DNA from: Paenibacillus endoradicis | Lineage (GTDB): Bacteria; Bacillota; Bacilli; Paenibacillales; Paenibacillaceae | Reading direction: 5' to 3' | NCBI RefSeq assembly: GCF_024721975.1 | Contig: NZ_JANQBB010000006.1 | Coordinates: 310,001 to 374,000, forward strand | DNA: 64,000 nt | Shown: positions 25,938 to 36,268 of the stretch, piece after piece | How positions within the stretch are numbered: the first letter of the stretch is position 1 | Layout: every line of letters begins with the position of its first letter | Notes under the pieces: generated by a model | Seen by the model: only the letters and a program-made list of their open reading frames with translations | What the model was told of the DNA's origin: nothing | Databases searched by the model: none | Made by a program: the position numbers and the translations under genes

Positions 25938-28856
25938 ATGCGTAATGATAACCAATCAAAAGCGGAGCAGATGCTCCAATTGTTTCAATCCGATCATACA
26001 AGGTCCTCTCAGCGACTCACGCTGTTTCCAGTTCATCTCCGCTGTGTCATTATGGAACAGAATGATCAATACTTAATGAACATCGACATACTAGCTGGAA
26101 TTAAGAAACGAATTCATGTCGCACAACCGAAAGCATTTCTTGAAGCTATTGTTAACCGGGAGTATTTCCCGATTTCCAAAACTAGCTATTATGATCCTGA
26201 TCAACATTATGTTTCTCAATCAATGAAACAAATAACGCTTGTACTACTGCAAATATTAGAGTTAGATCGAACTTGGACTCGCACCAAAAGTATTCCATTA
26301 CCTGCAGCTTGGTATCATCGAATTGCACCAATTCTGCTTTCTTATGAGCATGTCAGTCTAGAATACTACTTACTATCAGGTCCACTAGATGAACAACTGC
26401 AAAGATATGAGAAAATCGAGATGGCAGAAGGTAAGCTTCCTCTTCCATTAACTATTACAGAGGACAATGAACAATACTGGTTACGTTGTAGTACTATCCA
26501 TCACTTAGTTGTAATGCCTTCATATGAACTAGCTATAATGTATGGTCAATGGTACAAGACAAGCTATGAGCATGCTAAGCAGCTTCAAGGTATTCAGCAA
26601 CTACTTATGGAAGATGACAATTATGAGATGATCATTGACCCACATATGCTATCTTCGTTATTAGATGTTGCTCTTCCGAAGCTTCATCGTATTGCTCATG
26701 TTGTCATAGCTGAGGATATAGCAGCGAAAGTATTACAACAGCCACTCTCGGCACAATTATTTCTAGATCGAGTTCGTGATCGTCTACTCGTTGGACTAGA
26801 ATTTCACTATGGTGGACTCGCTATTAATCCACTATTACCTGAAGCTTCCCAAGTACAATCTGATTATATAATGCTTAGAGAACGAGAAAAGGAACAATAT
26901 ATTCTAGATATCATTGATCAAATACCTAGCTTGCAAACAGAAGGTGGCTGGATTATTGAAGGTGATGAGGATGAGTACAGCTTTTTTCACGACGCTTTAC
27001 CCAAACTTAAATCTTGCACAACCGTGCTAGCTACAAGTGCTGTTCGCATAAGATATGTTTCTGAAGATGTATATCCTGAGCTTACACTTAGCTGGGATGA
27101 AAAAAGCAATTGGTTACAGTATTCCTTCTCAATGACAGGCATAAGTAACGAAGAACTTCGTCAAGTTATTCAATCATTGCAGATGAAGCGTCGCTTCTAT
27201 CGACTTTCGCAAGGTACTTTATTATCGCTTGAACATGAGAAATACGATCAACTAATTAAAGTTATGAACGAGCTTGGGTTAGAACATCCTACTCGCTTTG
27301 ATGATCAGATTCCGATTAGAAGGAGTATTGGCTACATTCAGAGCTTACCCAGTGATAGTCCTATTAAATTATCTCGTTCGTTAAAGAAATTCATTGATCA
27401 TATCCAACATCCAGAACTGTATGAAGTACCTTTACCACAAGAACTAACTGCCACTTTACGTGATTATCAAATCGATGGTTATCAATGGATGAGATTGCTT
27501 GCGGATTATAATCTTGGTGGGTTACTAGCTGATGAGATGGGGCTAGGTAAGACGATTCAAGTTATCACATTTATTACTTCTTTGTTAGCTGATATTCGTC
27601 AAGATCAGCACAAAGTGCTAATCGTCACACCCGCTTCATTGCTCTATAATTGGCAAGCAGAATTCCAACGTTTCGCTCCAACCGTTCGAACTTGTGTCGT
27701 TGAAGCGTCGGATGTTAAATCAGGCATTATCGCATCTCAAGACCAATTACAAGCAGATGTTTGGATCGTATCGTATCAAGCGTTGCGTCAACACATTACT
27801 GCATTTATGAGCATGCGATACCATACGCTTGTCTGCGATGAAGCTCAAGCATTCAAAAATGACTATACGCAAACGGCCAAAGCAGTTAAAGCTATTGATG
27901 CACATTATCGTTTTGCATTAACGGGCACACCTATTGAAAATCGATTAGACGAATTATGGTCAATTATGAACCTAGTTAATCCGAATACATTTACAGAGAA
28001 ACATCATTTTATGGAGTGGCCACGTGATGTATTATTAGCACGAATCTCTCCATTCCTATTACGAAGAAAAAAAAGTGAAGTTATTGAAGAACTTCCAGAT
28101 AAGATTGAAACGACGCTAGTTGCACCATTATTACCTGAGCAGAAAAAGATATATCTCGCTTTTCTAGCTAAGTTACAAGAAGATACACTGAAACATCTTG
28201 ATCCTAAGCAACGTGGTAAAACAAGAATTAAGTTACTGGCCGGGATTACGAGATTACGTCAAATCTGTTGTCACCCGTCACTGTTTATGGAAAATTATGA
28301 TGGTGGCTCTGCTAAATTAAATCAATTACTAGAGCTTGTTGAAGATAGCTATAGAGAAGGAAAAAGATTGCTCATCTTCTCTCAATTCACATCTATGCTA
28401 CGTATCATTTCTCAACAACTTGCTTTACGTGGCTATCAGTTTTTCTATATTGATGGTCAGACGCCACCACTTGAACGTGTGCAAAATTGTGATCGATTCA
28501 ACAATGGCGAACGCGATATGTTCCTCTTATCGCTGAAAGCTGGCGGAACCGGGCTTAACTTAACTGGAGCAGATACGGTTGTCTTGTATGATCTATGGTG
28601 GAATCCAGCTGTCGAACAACAAGCAGCGGATCGTGTACATCGGATTGGACAACGTAATGTCGTCAATATTATTAAATTAGTCGCAGAAGGTACATTAGAA
28701 GATAAGATGCTGCAATTGCAACAGAAGAAGCAACAGCTTATTGATGATATATTGGAAGCAGATGAAAATAAGGAATCGAAATGGGATCCTGAGCAAGTCC
28801 TTGAGTTACTTGCACCTTCGCATGATTTTATATTAGAAGAGACTATGGAAGATTGA
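25938..28856 (+). CDS. SNF2/Rad54-family DEAD-box-like helicase
   Basis: A 972-residue SF2 ATPase. The N-terminal ~490 residues are poorly conserved and family-specific. The helicase core follows: Walker A LLADEMGLGKTIQVI (about 534), motif Ia VTPASLLYNWQAEF, Walker B VCDEAQAFKN (about 633), motif III ALTGTPIENRLDELWSI, motif IV LLIFSQFTSML, motif V SLKAGGTGLNLTGA and motif VI QQAADRVHRIGQ. I see no SWIM zinc motif at the N-terminus. Such bacterial proteins are DNA translocases, sometimes binding RNA polymerase (RapA-like) or linked to defence, but no restriction or defence genes are next to it. The ATG at 25938 is preferred over an upstream TTG because GAGGG lies 9 nt before it. Confidence 0.93.
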   Translation: MRNDNQSKAEQMLQLFQSDHTRSSQRLTLFPVHLRCVIMEQNDQYLMNIDILAGIKKRIHVAQPKAFLEAIVNREYFPISKTSYYDPDQHYVSQSMKQITLVLLQILELDRTWTRTKSIPLPAAWYHRIAPILLSYEHVSLEYYLLSGPLDEQLQRYEKIEMAEGKLPLPLTITEDNEQYWLRCSTIHHLVVMPSYELAIMYGQWYKTSYEHAKQLQGIQQLLMEDDNYEMIIDPHMLSSLLDVALPKLHRIAHVVIAEDIAAKVLQQPLSAQLFLDRVRDRLLVGLEFHYGGLAINPLLPEASQVQSDYIMLREREKEQYILDIIDQIPSLQTEGGWIIEGDEDEYSFFHDALPKLKSCTTVLATSAVRIRYVSEDVYPELTLSWDEKSNWLQYSFSMTGISNEELRQVIQSLQMKRRFYRLSQGTLLSLEHEKYDQLIKVMNELGLEHPTRFDDQIPIRRSIGYIQSLPSDSPIKLSRSLKKFIDHIQHPELYEVPLPQELTATLRDYQIDGYQWMRLLADYNLGGLLADEMGLGKTIQVITFITSLLADIRQDQHKVLIVTPASLLYNWQAEFQRFAPTVRTCVVEASDVKSGIIASQDQLQADVWIVSYQALRQHITAFMSMRYHTLVCDEAQAFKNDYTQTAKAVKAIDAHYRFALTGTPIENRLDELWSIMNLVNPNTFTEKHHFMEWPRDVLLARISPFLLRRKKSEVIEELPDKIETTLVAPLLPEQKKIYLAFLAKLQEDTLKHLDPKQRGKTRIKLLAGITRLRQICCHPSLFMENYDGGSAKLNQLLELVEDSYREGKRLLIFSQFTSMLRIISQQLALRGYQFFYIDGQTPPLERVQNCDRFNNGERDMFLLSLKAGGTGLNLTGADTVVLYDLWWNPAVEQQAADRVHRIGQRNVVNIIKLVAEGTLEDKMLQLQQKKQQLIDDILEADENKESKWDPEQVLELLAPSHDFILEETMED

Positions 28857-28874
28857 TTAATTCAATTTTCACAA

Positions 28875-28911
28875 AAGAAGCGCTCAAGGTCATCGACCTT
28901 GAGCGCTTCTT
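28875..28911. terminator. Bidirectional terminator between the SNF2 and HD-GYP genes
   Basis: A 16-bp perfect stem (AAGAAGCGCTCAAGGT with ACCTTGAGCGCTTCTT) around a 5-base loop, between convergent genes. Confidence 0.93.
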
Positions 28912-28920
28912 AATATTATA

Positions 28921-29943
28921 CTACTCATCCGCATCTAGCGAGCCATCTTCATAAAGTGATACAAACGAATCCACAATCTCAGGATCGAAATGTTTCCCAC
29001 TTTGCTCAATAATTAATTCAATGGCAGCTTTTTGAGTCCATTTTTCTTTATATGGTCGTTTCGTTGTTAATGCATCATATACATCAACCACACTTACAAT
29101 TCTCGCCTCAAACGGAATATCTACACCTTTCAACTGGAACGGATAACCTTCCCCATTCCACTTCTCGTGATGATGCAAAATAACGTTTTTCGCTACTGAG
29201 AATTCATTTTCAAATAATTCATCATCTAGTTCACCATAAATCTTCGTCAAAATATCAACGCCGATTTGTGTATGCATTTCGATAATTGTTCGTTCATATG
29301 GTGCCAGTGAACCAGGCTTATAAAGAATACCTTCAGGTATAGCAGATTTTCCAATATCATGCATAATACTTGCGTTAACCATTTGCGAAGTATAGTGATA
29401 ACTCATCTGCAAATTATTTCTTTCGTTATGTCGTTCTACAAGTAATTCCGTGAGATCTTGAACCCGTATAAGATGGTTCTCAATCCCTGGGTCGCGTATC
29501 TCACAAGATATCGCAAGTACTTTCAACAGAGAACCTTGTAATTGACGAACTCTATTCTCATCTAGATAATATCCACGTTCTAGATCCTCTAACGCACGAA
29601 ATACACCGACAAAATATACTTCATCGTCGATAAGATAGGGAGTGATTGTAATCGAAGAATGCCATAGTTCCCCACAAATTTTCCTATTTGTGAAAACCCC
29701 TGACCATGGTTGGTGTATGTTCAAAGATGCTTTCATCTGTATGTATGTATCTGCAGGAGTTAGCTTAGTTTTCAATATTCCAGCTTTTTTCCCGATAATA
29801 TCTTTTTCCTTGTATCCTGTTATCTGTTCATAGGCGTCATTGACAAGACAAATTCTATGGGTAACATCCGTAACGATTACTGCATCCGCTAGAGTTAATA
29901 GCTGATTGAAATGGCTCATTAAACTCTCTTTAGTATTGTTCAT
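28921..29943 (-). CDS. PAS-HD-GYP cyclic-di-GMP phosphodiesterase
   Basis: A 340-residue soluble protein. An N-terminal PAS domain (about residues 10-125; AVIVTDVTHRICLVNDAYE, ITGYKEKDIIGKK) is followed by an HD-GYP domain with metal ligands in NASIMHDIGKSAIPEGIL, EMHTQIGVDIL, the HHHEKWNGEGYP signature and VVDVYDALTT. The full GYP motif supports hydrolysis of c-di-GMP. The PAS domain suggests redox or small-ligand control. I use the ATG at 29943, 8 nt after GAGAG; an upstream GTG is open but badly spaced. Target process is unknown. Confidence 0.92.
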   Translation of the reverse strand: MNNTKESLMSHFNQLLTLADAVIVTDVTHRICLVNDAYEQITGYKEKDIIGKKAGILKTKLTPADTYIQMKASLNIHQPWSGVFTNRKICGELWHSSITITPYLIDDEVYFVGVFRALEDLERGYYLDENRVRQLQGSLLKVLAISCEIRDPGIENHLIRVQDLTELLVERHNERNNLQMSYHYTSQMVNASIMHDIGKSAIPEGILYKPGSLAPYERTIIEMHTQIGVDILTKIYGELDDELFENEFSVAKNVILHHHEKWNGEGYPFQLKGVDIPFEARIVSVVDVYDALTTKRPYKEKWTQKAAIELIIEQSGKHFDPEIVDSFVSLYEDGSLDADE

Positions 29944-30006
29944 CAATATCACTCTCGCTGTTTTTAATTATATATATTAGAAGATTCACTAGTTTATTAT
30001 TTGGAC

Positions 30007-30714
30007 TCAAAGAATAAAGTGTTTTAACTTATCAAAGTTGTCCACTTCACCTTGTAAAGTAATATTACTTTCACGTGCTACTTTTCGATGATTAAACCAT
30101 ATGATACTCCATCCTGCACTTGTTGCACCAATAACATCGTTGCGCCAAGAATCCCCTATGTAAGTACATTGCTCTGGCAATGTTCCTGTCTTGTCATTAA
30201 TATGTTGGAATATTCTTATATCCGGCTTATCCCATTCATAGCTTCCAGATACAAAGATTCGTTCTAAAGGAATAAGTTGGTCAATTTTCAATGCTTTGAT
30301 CTTACGCCATTGATGTGCTTGGGCGCCATTGGTTAATACACCAACAATGAATCCTCGTTGTTGTAACTCTACGATTAGCTCTCGTGCATTAGGGAAGAGC
30401 TCAATATCAAATTGACATTCGAAATACGTCTGCTGAATTCGTTCTGCTTGAATCAGATCGATCTCAACACCATAATCATTTAACGCAAATTGAAATCTAT
30501 CCCTTTTCATTGCTTCAGTAGCTGAGCCTTGCTCCATCTGTCCCGCTCCACCGAGCTCTACTGAAATTTTATCGCTGTAATATCTCATTCGATGATAAGC
30601 TTCTTCATATGGAAAGGACTCCATGTAGCTCACATAAGGCTTTACTGCTTTTTGGAAAGGTATTAGATGATCATAAAGTGTGTCGTCTACATCAAAAAAT
30701 ATCGCTTTTGTCAT
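30007..30714 (-). CDS. HAD-family hydrolase (YjjG-like phosphatase)
   Basis: A 235-residue HAD hydrolase. Motif I is FFDVDDTLYD (DxDDT/L), motif II GVLTNGA, motif III Lys in WRKIKALKI and motif IV YIGDSWRNDVIGA, with an alpha-helical cap between I and II. This is the subfamily I cap type typical of pyrimidine nucleotidases (YjjG/YfnB) and phosphoglycolate-type enzymes; the substrate is not certain. AGGAG lies before the ATG. It stands upstream of the HD-GYP gene (63 bp gap, same strand), so the two may be cotranscribed. Confidence 0.9.
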   Translation of the reverse strand: MTKAIFFDVDDTLYDHLIPFQKAVKPYVSYMESFPYEEAYHRMRYYSDKISVELGGAGQMEQGSATEAMKRDRFQFALNDYGVEIDLIQAERIQQTYFECQFDIELFPNARELIVELQQRGFIVGVLTNGAQAHQWRKIKALKIDQLIPLERIFVSGSYEWDKPDIRIFQHINDKTGTLPEQCTYIGDSWRNDVIGATSAGWSIIWFNHRKVARESNITLQGEVDNFDKLKHFIL

Positions 30715-30860
30715 AAAAATCTCCTAGTATCTATTTCTCACTTTATTGTAGCAGATAATGAAAAGTTTAACGACAGCATTAATAGGCTAGTTAGTAAGGC
30801 GAGAAACTCCTTATAAATAGTTTGTACTCCTTCATAATGTAGTACAGGATGGCGACCACG

Positions 30861-30899
30861 AAAAAGCTGTTGCGAGTTTTTACTCACAACAGCTTCTTT
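30861..30899 (-). terminator. Terminator of the mannan utilisation operon
   Basis: The minus strand has AAGCTGTTGTGAG, TAAAAA, CTCGCAACAGCTT and TTT, about 70 bp past the GH2 stop. A short ORF spanning 30738-30941 runs through it and is rejected. Confidence 0.9.
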
Positions 30900-30967
30900 A
30901 CAACTTAAATCACAATAATTGCTTACAAAAACATGACGCATTTATATTATAACCTATATCAATATCA

Positions 30968-33529
30968 TTACACTTTAGTAGACACCGTAGCATCTTGAAC
31001 AATAAAATCAACCATTGAATTCACTTCTACTTTACCAGCATAATGACTACCACGATTAAGCGTTGTAAATGTAACTGAGTACGGCTTGCCTGGTATAAGA
31101 TCAAAATAATTATCTGACCATATACCGTCAACTTCCGACGTCAACACAACTTGTTTGGCTAATGCCTTTGATTGCAATGTAACTATCGTTGCGCCACTTT
31201 CCACTGTCTCGACAACTTCAATAAATGGTTGCTGTAGTAGCAGTTTTTGATTTTTCACAAAATAGTATATCATTTGTGCTGCCTCTCCGCTAATCGATGT
31301 CCATGTCGCAGAGACAAATAGTTCGCCTTCCTTGTAACCATTAAGCAATTGCGAGATTGTAAGACGCTTAACAACTTCTGACGTATTTACTGGAAGGGCC
31401 ACCTGAGATTTTTCTTCATACAATATCTCACCTGACATATGGTGCAATTGCACTTGTAATGTTCCACCTTCTGAATGGAGCTTATCAGATACAAGATAAA
31501 TCGCTAATTCTTCACCCTCAACTTGTGCCGATAGTAATACATTCGCAAAACTACGACGTGCATAATAGTTAAGTGCTTTCCAGCGACCATAATAATCAAT
31601 TCCCGCCCAAGAAGCAACAGGCCAACAATCATTCATTTGCCAGTATAGTGAACCCATGCAGTATGGCATTTTTCTGCGATGTGCTTCAATAGCCATTTGC
31701 ATAGCATCTGCTTGTAGGACTTGACTTAGATATAGAAATCCTTTGAAATCAGTAGGTTGTGACATATAAATATCCATATATTCTTTAATGAGACGATTTC
31801 CATCACCATTTTTCTGATGAGCCTTCATTACCTTTGTATCTATTGCAAGATCGCTCTCTTCTGCAAAGCTACGAATAGTACGATACTCAGGGAAGGATTG
31901 GAATCCGTATTCACTCATAAAGCGGCCAAGTTTAATTTGATAGTTTTCAAATGGTTCTACATTATGCCACACACCCCAGTAATGAACATCGCCTTCATTC
32001 GTCAATGGATGTGCATGCTGGGCTTGATCATGGCTAACGGATACAATAGGAGAAGATGGCCAATAATCAATCGTTGCATGCAATTCACCTACAACATCAG
32101 GTAATATTTCATGGAAGATTTTTTCGTAATCTGCCCATATCTTTTCACGAATTGCTGGCTCATACTCTTTCTTCCACCCCCAACCTCCATGTTCATCGTA
32201 ATGAGCCCATGCTGAATCAATTTCATTATTTCCACACCATAGTACGATAGATGGATGATTACGCAGACGCTTCACATTATCTATTGCTTCTGCACGAACA
32301 TTTTGCAAGAACGCTTCATCACCTGGATACATACTACAAGCAAACATAAAGTCTTGCCAAACCATAATGCCATACTCATCACAAAGATCGTAGAATACAT
32401 CTGCTTCGTAGACTCCACCACCCCATATGCGCAACATGTTCATATTGGCTTCTACAGCAGACAAAACCTCTGCACGATAACGATCCTCCGAAACTTCCGA
32501 GATAAAGCTATCGTTAGGAATATGATTAGCGCCCTTAGCAAATACAGCAACTCCGTTAAGCTCAAAGTGGAATGTTGCGCCTGATCCGTTTGCATCTCGA
32601 TCACGAACTAATTTGACAGTTCGTAATCCAGTAGTAACATTGGCAATAGTTGAATACTGTTTCTGTTCGTTCTGCAAAATAACCAATGCTTTAAATTGAT
32701 AGCGATTCGGTTCACCCAGTCCATTACTCCACCATAACTTCGGTTGATCTATTGCGATTGGCACAGTCAAAACATGTTCACCAACTTCGACATCTGTTAC
32801 CAATTCCCAGCTTTTATTATCTGATTGTATTTGTAATTGTAGCGATCCACTTTGTTCTACAGATACCGTTATTTTCGCTGAAAGCTGAGCTGATTGCGCT
32901 GTAACCGATAATTGATCGATGAATAAATCTCTTACGATAACACCAGACCAGCTAATTAATTCAACTTCACGCCAAATCCCACTTGTAACGAAGCGCGGGC
33001 CCCAGTCCCAACCATAATGGTAAGGGGCTTTACGAGTAAAGATACTAAGTTTCTGTTCTCCTAATCCACCTAATTCAGATTGATCATTCGTTGCGGGTAA
33101 AGCATAGCCTAGAGCATGTAATTTCGGCAAATCTTCTTGGATAGGTGAACGGAATAAGATGCGAATATGATTCTCTTCTTTATGCAATAAACCAGTTACA
33201 TCAATTTTCCATGTTCGGAACATATTATCCGCTGAAAGAACTAACTGTTCATTAACGAATACATCTGCATACGTATCCAAACCTTTGAAGTGAAGCTCCT
33301 GACGTTCTTCTTGCAAAAATTCAGCTGATGGCGTGAAATGCGTCTCATATTCCCAGTCGAGTTTATCAATCCATTGTAGATCATGCTCATTAGTAGCATA
33401 GAAAGGATTAGGAATACGATCATTGTGCAATAGATCAGTATGCACACAACCCGGAACCGTAGTAGGTAACCAATCATTATCCTTCACAGATTTGAAACGC
33501 CACGAATTTAATAACATCGTTTGGTTCAT
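30968..33529 (-). CDS. Glycoside hydrolase family 2 beta-mannosidase
   Basis: An 853-residue cytosolic enzyme with the five-domain beta-mannosidase layout. The N-terminal jelly roll (LLNSWRFKSV, VPGCVHTDLL, WEYETHF) is followed by an Ig-like domain, then the catalytic barrel with ANHIPNDSF, WGGGVYEADVFYDLCDEYGI, acid/base Glu in VLWCGNNEIDSAWA and nucleophile Glu in GRFMSEYGFQSFPE. C-terminal Ig-like domains complete it. No signal peptide is present. It should release mannose from the non-reducing end of beta-1,4-mannooligosaccharides. It is the last gene of the mannan operon, 24 bp after the anchored GH26 gene, with GGAGG before the ATG. Confidence 0.96.
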   Translation of the reverse strand: MNQTMLLNSWRFKSVKDNDWLPTTVPGCVHTDLLHNDRIPNPFYATNEHDLQWIDKLDWEYETHFTPSAEFLQEERQELHFKGLDTYADVFVNEQLVLSADNMFRTWKIDVTGLLHKEENHIRILFRSPIQEDLPKLHALGYALPATNDQSELGGLGEQKLSIFTRKAPYHYGWDWGPRFVTSGIWREVELISWSGVIVRDLFIDQLSVTAQSAQLSAKITVSVEQSGSLQLQIQSDNKSWELVTDVEVGEHVLTVPIAIDQPKLWWSNGLGEPNRYQFKALVILQNEQKQYSTIANVTTGLRTVKLVRDRDANGSGATFHFELNGVAVFAKGANHIPNDSFISEVSEDRYRAEVLSAVEANMNMLRIWGGGVYEADVFYDLCDEYGIMVWQDFMFACSMYPGDEAFLQNVRAEAIDNVKRLRNHPSIVLWCGNNEIDSAWAHYDEHGGWGWKKEYEPAIREKIWADYEKIFHEILPDVVGELHATIDYWPSSPIVSVSHDQAQHAHPLTNEGDVHYWGVWHNVEPFENYQIKLGRFMSEYGFQSFPEYRTIRSFAEESDLAIDTKVMKAHQKNGDGNRLIKEYMDIYMSQPTDFKGFLYLSQVLQADAMQMAIEAHRRKMPYCMGSLYWQMNDCWPVASWAGIDYYGRWKALNYYARRSFANVLLSAQVEGEELAIYLVSDKLHSEGGTLQVQLHHMSGEILYEEKSQVALPVNTSEVVKRLTISQLLNGYKEGELFVSATWTSISGEAAQMIYYFVKNQKLLLQQPFIEVVETVESGATIVTLQSKALAKQVVLTSEVDGIWSDNYFDLIPGKPYSVTFTTLNRGSHYAGKVEVNSMVDFIVQDATVSTKV

Positions 33530-33553
33530 GATACAGCCTCCAGTAATTATCTA

Positions 33554-35083
33554 TTATTGTTGTTTAAATGGTAGATCTTCTAGAGTTATTACTCTAGGAT
33601 CATTGTAAACTTTATTCAGGAATTCCTTGCTGTTATGCTTACCATCCATTAGGAAATCACCGTTCCAAGTAATAAACAAACCCCAATTTGCCCCATACTG
33701 CACCATTGCATCAGGATCAGGAATTGATCCATTTTCCATCATAGCAATGTATTTTGTACCTCCTGTTAGCTCGACAAGTTTGTCATAATAAGATGAAATA
33801 GCGCTGTGATCCCCCGCTGCAGGATAGCTGTCATAGCTAACGATATCAACGACATCATCACCAGGATACCAACTTGGATCGACTGAGTTCCATACCCAGA
33901 TAAGATTATTCAATTCATGTACATTAACAAAACGATCATACATGATGCGATACAACTCAATAGCTGCTTCTGCCTCACTTGCTCCCCACCAGAACCAACC
34001 GCCCTCAGCTTCATGTAATGGTCTAAATAGAATTGGTATATCATTAATTTTAAGAATTTTGATCTTCTCGGCAATTACATCCATATCGGAAAGTAACAAC
34101 TGATAGTGCTCACTATTTTTATCTGATAGTGCATCTGCTAAGTTGAACGTAACAGAGTCAGTATAGAAACCTCGCCACCACTCTTTACCAGGTTCATCAA
34201 TTAGACCAGTCGGTGCATTCCAATGCCATAAGAAAGAAACAATTCCCCCTTGCTTATGCCATGCAATAGCAGATTCAACTTCTGATGATCGAGAACCATT
34301 AGCAGCTCTAGTAGGAGAGTATTCAATAAAATCAAAGCCAACAATAGCAGGACGTTTACCTGTCATATTCTCTATATCAATAATATGATTGTAGTTTTGT
34401 TGTCCAGATAATAGATACTTTCCTGCCTGTTCATTCATATAATCCATTAATTGTATTGCTTCTGGTGTAGCATTGGGATTACTTAATTGCTCTGTAAGTG
34501 GAGCTTTCGCTAAGCTTGCTACATCGATACTTTGCAGTGATATGTAGTCGATATCATAATATCCCCATCCTCGATGTATCGATATCGTACTGTCGCCGGA
34601 TTTCAGAAACACACGAGTAGCTTTTACTTCTGTGAATGTTAAACTTTCCTCAAATATCACTTTACCGAACGGATCTTCATTCACATAAAGTTCCGCCTCT
34701 TTGTAACCATTTGCTGCGCGATATCCAACCGTTAATTGATACAATTGATCTTGATCAACATGAACAGGTATGACAAGATGATCATTATCATCGATAAATT
34801 GTGTTACATAGCCTTCACCTGAATATCCTGTAGCAAAAGTAGCCAGTTCGGTACCATTTGTAACCCCCGTTTCCGCCTCGAATTTTAAGATCTGTGTGGT
34901 ATTTACTTTTGGTACCTGATCTACTACATCAACAACTGGTGTTACTACACCACTATCGCTTGGTACTACTTCCTTTACATCAACATGCTGAAGCTGCTTT
35001 GTTACGATGACAAGTATTAACGTCAAGCATAATATCGCAATTAGAACGATCCCTAGTTTCTTCTCATTATTCGGTTGACTCAT
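33554..35083 (-). CDS. Membrane-anchored CBM35-GH26 endo-beta-1,4-mannanase
   Basis: A 509-residue protein. One TM anchor (about residues 10-30) has no signal-peptidase or lipobox motif, so the enzyme should face outward but stay attached. Residues about 65-185 resemble CBM35 (FEAETGVTNGTELATFATGYS ... YDIDYISL). The GH26 domain follows: HWHWNAP-type SFLWHWNAPTGL, acid/base Glu in FRPLHEAEGGWFWWG, and nucleophile Glu in IAMMENGSIPDPD. It should bind and cut mannan or glucomannan at the cell surface. Its ATG overlaps the SGNH gene stop by 4 bp (ATGA), so the two are coupled. Confidence 0.93.
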   Translation of the reverse strand: MSQPNNEKKLGIVLIAILCLTLILVIVTKQLQHVDVKEVVPSDSGVVTPVVDVVDQVPKVNTTQILKFEAETGVTNGTELATFATGYSGEGYVTQFIDDNDHLVIPVHVDQDQLYQLTVGYRAANGYKEAELYVNEDPFGKVIFEESLTFTEVKATRVFLKSGDSTISIHRGWGYYDIDYISLQSIDVASLAKAPLTEQLSNPNATPEAIQLMDYMNEQAGKYLLSGQQNYNHIIDIENMTGKRPAIVGFDFIEYSPTRAANGSRSSEVESAIAWHKQGGIVSFLWHWNAPTGLIDEPGKEWWRGFYTDSVTFNLADALSDKNSEHYQLLLSDMDVIAEKIKILKINDIPILFRPLHEAEGGWFWWGASEAEAAIELYRIMYDRFVNVHELNNLIWVWNSVDPSWYPGDDVVDIVSYDSYPAAGDHSAISSYYDKLVELTGGTKYIAMMENGSIPDPDAMVQYGANWGLFITWNGDFLMDGKHNSKEFLNKVYNDPRVITLEDLPFKQQ

Positions 35084-36189
35084 GTAATGATCCCTACTTT
35101 CCCCAATCGAAAATAAGTTTCTTGATTTTTTTCAGGATCTCGATGTTGCACAACTAACTCAAAATGATGTTCGCCTGGCTGAAGATCATCACCACAATCA
35201 AACAGCCTATACCAGCCACTTACACCTACCCAATCTGGGCAATCACGATTAGATTCAATCCATGCACCACCATCTATTCGATAATGAAATTCTGCAGATT
35301 GATAACCGAAATCGAATGCAAGGACTAACCCTCTCCCTTCAAATACGAAAGTTAGAGAAGCACCTATCTCCGTCGTTTCTAGAACTGTATCCATCCATTC
35401 ATAATCATGCCAGCGTTGTTCTAACCAACGACCATTCGTAACTATTTGTGTGAACGGAAGTTCATAAACTTCTTCCCAGCATTGAGCATCTAAGGGCTGA
35501 ATTAATAAATCATGTTGGAATGCATGGTTGTTTACATTGGATATTCTGTCATTACGTTGAAGTTGCTTTTGCAAAAATGAAATGACGCACTCTGCATATA
35601 TACTGCTACCAATTTTTAATGGATGAATACCATCAGGTAGCCATTCTTCCATTGATAATCTACCTGACTTAACTTGATCTAGTCCGTACTTCCCTACCCA
35701 AATTGATGGTAAATGATAATGATTAGCTAACTGTTCAAACTCTATTATTGATGGAGGATATAAACCATTTACCATTGGATCTAGCATCGTATCACAGAAT
35801 GTATATACTAGAATTAGATCTCTGGCATCCTCTCGCAGTAGCTTTCTAATTAATCCCTCTCTACTCCGATGACGTTTCACCGTGGGAAGCTCATCATCGT
35901 TGACCGCATACTCGATAAAGACTACATCACATCCACGCTCAATTAAGTCACGTTGAGCTCTAAACACGCCAAAATCACTACCTGTAGCTCCTATTGCCGC
36001 ATTCTCTACCCGAAATCTCACATTAGGATACTGCACTGCTAACCATTGGACTACATATTCTGGCCAATTGGAACGCGACCTACCATCTGTAATAGATCCA
36101 CCTATAAATCCTAGAGTAACCGTACCGGCTGAAATACACTGTTGAAAGACAGTTAATGGTTCTCTCTCTATCCAATACGGAAGTGTCAT
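35080..36189 (-). CDS. SGNH/GDSL-family carbohydrate esterase, probable mannan deacetylase
   Basis: A 369-residue protein without a signal peptide. The N-terminal SGNH hydrolase domain has block I LGFIGGSITDG (Ser), block II ENAAIGATGSDFG (Gly), block III EYAVNDDE (Asn) and block V LPDGIHPLKIG (Asp-His). The last ~130 residues form a beta-rich accessory domain. GGSITxG-type enzymes deacylate sugars; placement between two GH26 mannanases suggests removal of acetyl groups from imported glucomannan oligosaccharides. That role is inference. It overlaps the anchored GH26 start and follows the cytosolic GH26 gene by about 80 bp. Confidence 0.88.
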   Translation of the reverse strand: MTLPYWIEREPLTVFQQCISAGTVTLGFIGGSITDGRSRSNWPEYVVQWLAVQYPNVRFRVENAAIGATGSDFGVFRAQRDLIERGCDVVFIEYAVNDDELPTVKRHRSREGLIRKLLREDARDLILVYTFCDTMLDPMVNGLYPPSIIEFEQLANHYHLPSIWVGKYGLDQVKSGRLSMEEWLPDGIHPLKIGSSIYAECVISFLQKQLQRNDRISNVNNHAFQHDLLIQPLDAQCWEEVYELPFTQIVTNGRWLEQRWHDYEWMDTVLETTEIGASLTFVFEGRGLVLAFDFGYQSAEFHYRIDGGAWIESNRDCPDWVGVSGWYRLFDCGDDLQPGEHHFELVVQHRDPEKNQETYFRLGKVGIIT

Positions 36190-36268
36190 CTCTATATCTC
36201 CTTCAACTATTTATAACCATTCTATTAAGTTTCTTTCGAAAATGAAAAGCGCATCAGTAGTTATCTCT

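Noticed and set aside
30738..30941. 67-codon ORF on the minus strand
   Set aside because: It spans the mannan-operon terminator hairpin and the HAD upstream region, and has no Shine-Dalgarno site.
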